NCBI RefSeq assembly: GCF_946481715.1
Contig: NZ_CAMLOV010000201.1
Span: 1-9,364, forward strand
Source: an uncultured Mucilaginibacter sp.
Lineage (GTDB): Bacteria; Bacteroidota; Bacteroidia; Sphingobacteriales; Sphingobacteriaceae
Direction: 5' to 3'
Length of the DNA: 9,364 nt
Shown here: one piece after another, positions 6,341 to 9,364 of the stretch
How the letters are laid out: every line of letters begins with the position of its first letter
Numbering within the stretch: position 1 is the stretch's first letter
The notes under the pieces: generated by a model
What the model was told of the DNA's origin: nothing
Database searches by the model: none
Seen by the model: only the letters and a program-made list of their open reading frames with translations
Program-made: the position numbers and the translations under genes

Positions 6341-8766
6341 TATTCACTCTTCAAACTTTTTACCGGGTTTACAAGCGCGGCTTTAATGGCCTTGTAGCTT
6401 ACCGTTAACCAGGCTATGCCGATTGAGCCTACTATGGCGATGATAAACACACCGGCTGTTAAAGGTATGCGGTAAGCAAAATTCTGCAGCCAAAGCGACA
6501 TGAGGTACCAGGATACCGGCATGGCTATTACAAAGGCAATGCCTATAAGCAATAAAAACTCTTTGGAGAACATAAATACAATATTGGCCACAGATGCGCC
6601 TAATACTTTACGCACACCTACCTCTTTTGTGCGCTGCACCGCCATGTACGATACCAGCCCGTATAAGCCCAGGCAGGATATAAAGATGGCTATCCCCGCA
6701 AAAATCTTGTAAACCAGTGCCAGTTTGTTTTCCTGCTCATAAAACTTAGCGATGTTCTCATCAAGGAAGTAGCCGTTATATGCATACTCGGGGTAGGTTT
6801 GCTCCCAAAGGGCTTTAATGGTGGCTACCGTATTAGGGAGGTTGCCGGTTTGGACCTTTACGGCAGCCAGCGATTCGAACTGCTTGTTTGGCGCTATAGT
6901 TATGGGTTTAACCGCATCGCGCAGCGAATTGGTTTTAAAATCTTTAACCACGCCGGTGATGGTTGCCCATGACCTCATGCCACCGGTTTTTAATGTTTTG
7001 CCAATTGCATCTTCTGCCCGTTTTACGCCAAGCTTGTGTATCAGCGTTTCGTTAACTACAACCTGGCGTGTAGTGTCGGATGGGTCGAACCCCTTCCCTG
7101 CTGCGAACTTGAATCCGAATGTTTTAAAGTAATCGGCATCGCCAAATTTAAGGAAGGTAGCAAAGGTTGCCCCCTTAGGGTCGTTATTATAATAGAAGTT
7201 GGAGCCCCAGTTATTATCTGATGATGGCGGATCGGAAGCAAAACTTACCGACTTTACCCGTGGGTTTTGCAGCAGTTGCTGTTTAAAGGTTTGTATTTTG
7301 CTGAGGCTGATACTATCGGTATAGCCTGGCAGGATCAGTACGGCGCTTTTGTTAAAGCCCAGGTCGGCATCGTTTACAAAGTTCATTTGTTTTACAGCTA
7401 CCAGGGTGCCAATAATGAGGAATTGTGCAATAACAAATTGGCCTACAACCAATGCCCTGCGTAATGGTATACCACCTACCGATGCCGCGGTAATTTTGTT
7501 TTTGATAGCCAATATTGGTTTAAAACCCGATACGATGAGCGCCGGGTATATGCCTGATAATACAATAACCGCCAGTGTTGTTAACAGTAAAAATAAAACG
7601 GTACCCATATTAAACAAACTGATGTTATCCGGCATGGTAGCTATGTTTTTGAGGAATGGCATCGCCAGTTTCCCCATCGCAACCGCAATAGCTACCGAGA
7701 GTACAACGATTATGGTTGTTTCGCCAATTACTTGTAATATCAGTTGCTGCCTGGTGCTTCCCAATACCTTACGGATACCAACCTCTTTAGAACGGCTTAC
7801 CGACTGCGCGGTAGACAGGTTGATAAAGTTGATAGATGCCATCACGATGATGAGCACTGCTATAAGCCCCAATATGCGCAGGGTTGCCATGCTGGTACTA
7901 TGGTCGCCTATGGTGTTGCCAAAGCGGGTATCAAAATGCATATTGCTTAATGGCTGTAAAAAATGGGCGCGGGTTACTTTGGTTTTGTTTTCGGCAAACT
8001 TGGCGGTGAACCGAACCAGTTGCTTATCCATATTAGCTGCCGTCATGTTTGCAGGCAGCTCGGCAAATATCTGGTGGTTACTGCTTAGCGAACCCCATTC
8101 GTTGGTGTAATTGTAATCTTTAGGGTGCTCTTTCCAAGTGATGTATGATACCATCACTTTCAGCGGGAAATCGCTGTTATCGGGGGCATCGCCAATAACG
8201 CCTGCAACGCGCAGGGTTAAAACATTATCCATTTTCAGCGTTTTGCCCACGGCTTGTTTCCAATCGCCAAAGTATTTTGTAGCGGTGCTTTTATCAATCA
8301 CCACCATATTGGGTTGTTTTAATACATTTTTATCGCCTGCCAGCCAGTCGGAATGGAAAATATCGAAGAACTGCGGCTCCATAAAAAATACGCCTACAGG
8401 CTCGGTAAATTTTTTATCGTTTACGGCATTGGTGGGGTCGTTACCCGGCACAGTAAGCTGGCTGCCATAGCTGGAGTTTAGCGCCGCAAACTTTACCTGC
8501 GGGAAATCGATACGCAATGCATCAAGCGCCGGCACGGATACGCCCGGATTATAGGTAGTGCCATCTTCGCCCATTTGCTGGGTAACTACATGGTAAAGGC
8601 TTTTGTAATTAGTAAAATTGGTATTAAAGCTCAGCTCGAACTGCAGGATAACAAATATCAGCAGGCAGGCAGCAATGCCAACACTTAAGCCGGAGATATT
8701 TATAATAGAATAACCTTTATGGCGGAGGATATTGCGCCAGGCGATCTTAAAGTAATTTTTTAACAT
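6340..8766 (-). CDS. MacB/FtsX-type ABC transporter permease (808 aa), head of the cluster
   Basis: This is a complete double-FtsX permease. Residues are numbered from the ATG at 8766, which gives MLKNYFKIAWRNI and matches all three paralogs. An in-frame ATG at 8790 would add eight residues (MVRTNNLT) with no counterpart in the family, so I prefer the inner start. Predicted TM1 is at about 20-42; periplasmic domain 1 (about 45-293) includes FFDIFHSDWLAGD (133-145) and TATKYFG (161-167). TM2-TM4 lie at about 295-317, 345-372 and 388-413, TM5 at about 438-459, periplasmic domain 2 at about 462-685, and TM6-TM8 at about 688-710, 735-757 and 770-790. FtsX signatures are SRSKEVGIRKVLGS (324-337) and QRTKEVGVRKVLGA (711-724). 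By the known MacB mechanism such proteins couple cytoplasmic ATP hydrolysis to movement of periplasmic domains, but the ATPase is not encoded here. The start codon lies inside a 15-bp hairpin; an AAGGA at 8785-8781 is a rather distant Shine-Dalgarno candidate (14 bases). Confidence 0.95.
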   Translation of the reverse strand: MLKNYFKIAWRNILRHKGYSIINISGLSVGIAACLLIFVILQFELSFNTNFTNYKSLYHVVTQQMGEDGTTYNPGVSVPALDALRIDFPQVKFAALNSSYGSQLTVPGNDPTNAVNDKKFTEPVGVFFMEPQFFDIFHSDWLAGDKNVLKQPNMVVIDKSTATKYFGDWKQAVGKTLKMDNVLTLRVAGVIGDAPDNSDFPLKVMVSYITWKEHPKDYNYTNEWGSLSSNHQIFAELPANMTAANMDKQLVRFTAKFAENKTKVTRAHFLQPLSNMHFDTRFGNTIGDHSTSMATLRILGLIAVLIIVMASINFINLSTAQSVSRSKEVGIRKVLGSTRQQLILQVIGETTIIVVLSVAIAVAMGKLAMPFLKNIATMPDNISLFNMGTVLFLLLTTLAVIVLSGIYPALIVSGFKPILAIKNKITAASVGGIPLRRALVVGQFVIAQFLIIGTLVAVKQMNFVNDADLGFNKSAVLILPGYTDSISLSKIQTFKQQLLQNPRVKSVSFASDPPSSDNNWGSNFYYNNDPKGATFATFLKFGDADYFKTFGFKFAAGKGFDPSDTTRQVVVNETLIHKLGVKRAEDAIGKTLKTGGMRSWATITGVVKDFKTNSLRDAVKPITIAPNKQFESLAAVKVQTGNLPNTVATIKALWEQTYPEYAYNGYFLDENIAKFYEQENKLALVYKIFAGIAIFISCLGLYGLVSYMAVQRTKEVGVRKVLGASVANIVFMFSKEFLLLIGIAFVIAMPVSWYLMSLWLQNFAYRIPLTAGVFIIAIVGSIGIAWLTVSYKAIKAALVNPVKSLKSE

Positions 8767-8798
8767 GGTAAGATTATTAGTCCTTACCATAGTTAAAA
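8758..8798 (-). promoter_or_regulatory. 15-bp hairpin enclosing the start codon of the first permease
   Basis: The plus-strand arm 8758-8772 (TTTTAACATGGTAAG) is complementary to 8783-8798 (CTTACCATAGTTAAAA) except for one extra base at 8791: eight pairs, a single-base bulge, then seven pairs, with a 10-base loop at 8773-8782. In the minus-strand mRNA the ATG at 8766 sits in the 3' arm, and the alternative ATG at 8790 sits in the 5' arm. The AAGGA at 8785-8781 is partly in the stem and partly in the loop. If folded, the structure would hide the initiation site, so translation would depend on opening it. The same dyad in DNA could instead be an operator for a dimeric repressor. The pairing is certain; the function is inferred. 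Confidence 0.6.
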
Positions 8799-8841
8799 GC
8801 TGTACCAGTTTTGTAAATTATTGATTATTAGGATTTTGTAC

Positions 8842-8870
8842 TTGAACGACAATATGCAAATTGTTCGCAA
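8842..8870. promoter_or_regulatory. Imperfect dyad upstream of the permease cluster, possible operator
   Basis: On the plus strand, TTG...CAAT (8842-8852) and ATTG...CAA (8860-8870) face each other across a short centre. Both arms also contain a GAAC/GTTC element, but offset, so the symmetry is imperfect. It lies about 80-105 bases before the first permease start, a plausible regulator site. I looked for a Bacteroidota promoter (TTTG near -33 with TAnnTTTG near -7) between here and the gene and found only weak partial matches, such as TAATTTAC at 8820-8813, without a properly spaced partner. Nothing else is evident in the rest of the gap. Confidence 0.2.
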
Positions 8871-8926
8871 GCGTAACAGTGTGTGTTCGGTTATGATACA
8901 GTGGGTTGGGGAGTGGTGAATAGATA

Positions 8927-8974
8927 GTGGTAAGTGGTTTTATGCATATGTACCGGCATGCAACCACTCACCAC
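8927..8974 (-). terminator. Hairpin just after trpB, probable transcript end
   Basis: In minus-strand RNA, GUGGUGAGUGGUU (8974-8962) pairs with AACCACUUACCAC (8939-8927): 13 consecutive pairs including one G-U, with a 22-base loop that contains a further short GCAU/AUGC stem. It begins six bases after the trpB stop codon. There is no run of U after the stem, so it is not a textbook intrinsic terminator; it may act with Rho or as a 3'-end stabiliser. Its position, and the long gap that follows, suggest that trpB and the permeases are separate transcripts. Confidence 0.5.
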
Positions 8975-8980
8975 GCACTA

Positions 8981-9364
8981 TTAATACCCAAAATACTTTA
9001 TATACGTATCCAAATCCTTATCGCCCCTGCCCGATAAGCATATAACTACGTTATCGCCTTTTTCGAAGGTCATTTTTTCCAGGTAGGCCAGGGCATGCGC
9101 AGTTTCAATAGCAGGGATAATGCCTTCCATTTGTGAGCAAAGCAAGCCTGCCTGCAATGCTTCATCGTCGGTAATGCTGACGTATTTGGCACGGTTTATT
9201 TTGTATAAGTGCGCATGCTGCGGGCCAATGCCGGGATAATCTAAACCTGCGGATATGGAATATGGCTCCTCTACCTGCCCGTCGGCCGTTTGCATTAGTA
9301 TAGTACGGCTACCGTGCAAAACACCTTCGCGGCCCAAAAAGGTGGTGGCTGCCGAGTGGCCGCT
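8981..9364 (-). CDS. trpB: Tryptophan synthase beta chain, C-terminal 127 residues, 5' end outside window
   Basis: TrpB condenses indole with L-serine in a pyridoxal-phosphate-dependent reaction, the last step of tryptophan synthesis, in a cytoplasmic complex with TrpA. The visible fragment starts SGHSAATTFLGREGVLHG and stays open to the right edge, so the gene is cut by the window and not started at the internal TTG near 9337. Diagnostic blocks in order: SISAGLDYPGIGPQHA (fragment residues 36-51; its Asp matches the Asp305 of enteric TrpB that contacts the serine substrate), YVSITDDEA (61-69; Glu350 equivalent) and CLSGRGDKD (109-117; the Ser377 equivalent that contacts the cofactor ring nitrogen). 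The PLP lysine and catalytic Glu109 would lie upstream, outside the window. The C-terminus is of normal length, ending at TAA 8981-8983. No trpA follows; the next gene on this strand is a permease. Confidence 0.97.
   Translation of the reverse strand, partial: SGHSAATTFLGREGVLHGSRTILMQTADGQVEEPYSISAGLDYPGIGPQHAHLYKINRAKYVSITDDEALQAGLLCSQMEGIIPAIETAHALAYLEKMTFEKGDNVVICLSGRGDKDLDTYIKYFGY

Noticed and set aside
7056..7241. Minus-strand 61-codon frame inside the 808-residue permease
   Set aside because: It is in a different frame of the same strand, fully inside a well-supported gene, with no recognisable features.
7349..8110. Long plus-strand open frame (253 codons) opposite the 808-residue permease
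   Set aside because: It lies wholly antisense to a clear FtsX permease, its translation shows no recognisable domain, and similar shorter frames occur opposite all the permeases. It is a reading-frame shadow.
8767..8790. Start of the first permease at the upstream ATG (8790)
   Set aside because: It would add MVRTNNLT, absent from all three paralogs, whose N-termini align exactly with the inner ATG at 8766. It cannot be excluded, since both ATGs are in the hairpin.
8981..9337. A complete 118-residue protein starting at TTG near 9337
   Set aside because: The frame stays open to the window edge and the preceding residues (SGHSAATTF) belong to TrpB. This is the end of a cut gene, not a short gene.

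Overview
The window looks like chromosomal DNA of a Bacteroidota species, probably Sphingobacteriaceae (Mucilaginibacter/Pedobacter-like). The evidence is tandem ~800-residue double-FtsX permeases of the kind common in that phylum, weak or absent Shine-Dalgarno sequences with A-rich leaders, and intergenic repeats of a type I recall from that group (from memory, not searched). Every gene I can support is on the minus strand, so transcription runs from high to low coordinates.

Layout in transcription order: (1) 9364-8981, the 3' end of trpB (tryptophan synthase beta chain, 127 residues visible), followed by a 13-bp hairpin (8974-8927) that may end its transcript. (2) A gap of about 215 bases up to the next start, with no confident promoter but two dyads; the stronger is a 15-bp hairpin (8798-8758) that encloses the start codon of the next gene. 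(3) 8766-6340, 6220-3809 and 3683-1287: three complete paralogous MacB/FtsX-type ABC transporter permeases of 808, 803 and 798 residues. (4) 1095 to the left edge: the first 365 residues of a fourth paralog. The first and second of these permeases are the closest pair.

Each permease is built as two MacB-like halves in tandem (TM, periplasmic domain, three TM, then the same again), so one chain resembles a fused MacB dimer without its ATPase domain. No ATP-binding protein is encoded in the window; a separate ATPase must be supplied from elsewhere. Substrate and role cannot be read from the sequence.

The three gaps between permeases (118, 125 and 191 bases) are not ordinary spacers. All three carry direct repeats of AATCGGTGTAATC (minus-strand sense) ending 6-9 bases before the next start codon; in the longest gap five copies lie at a 22/22/22/24-base period. 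Two of the three gaps also carry a 76-78 bp two-armed palindrome that begins on the last base of the upstream stop codon. The first permease lacks both elements and instead has the start-codon hairpin. The cluster therefore has two classes of leader, one for its head and one for its internal genes.
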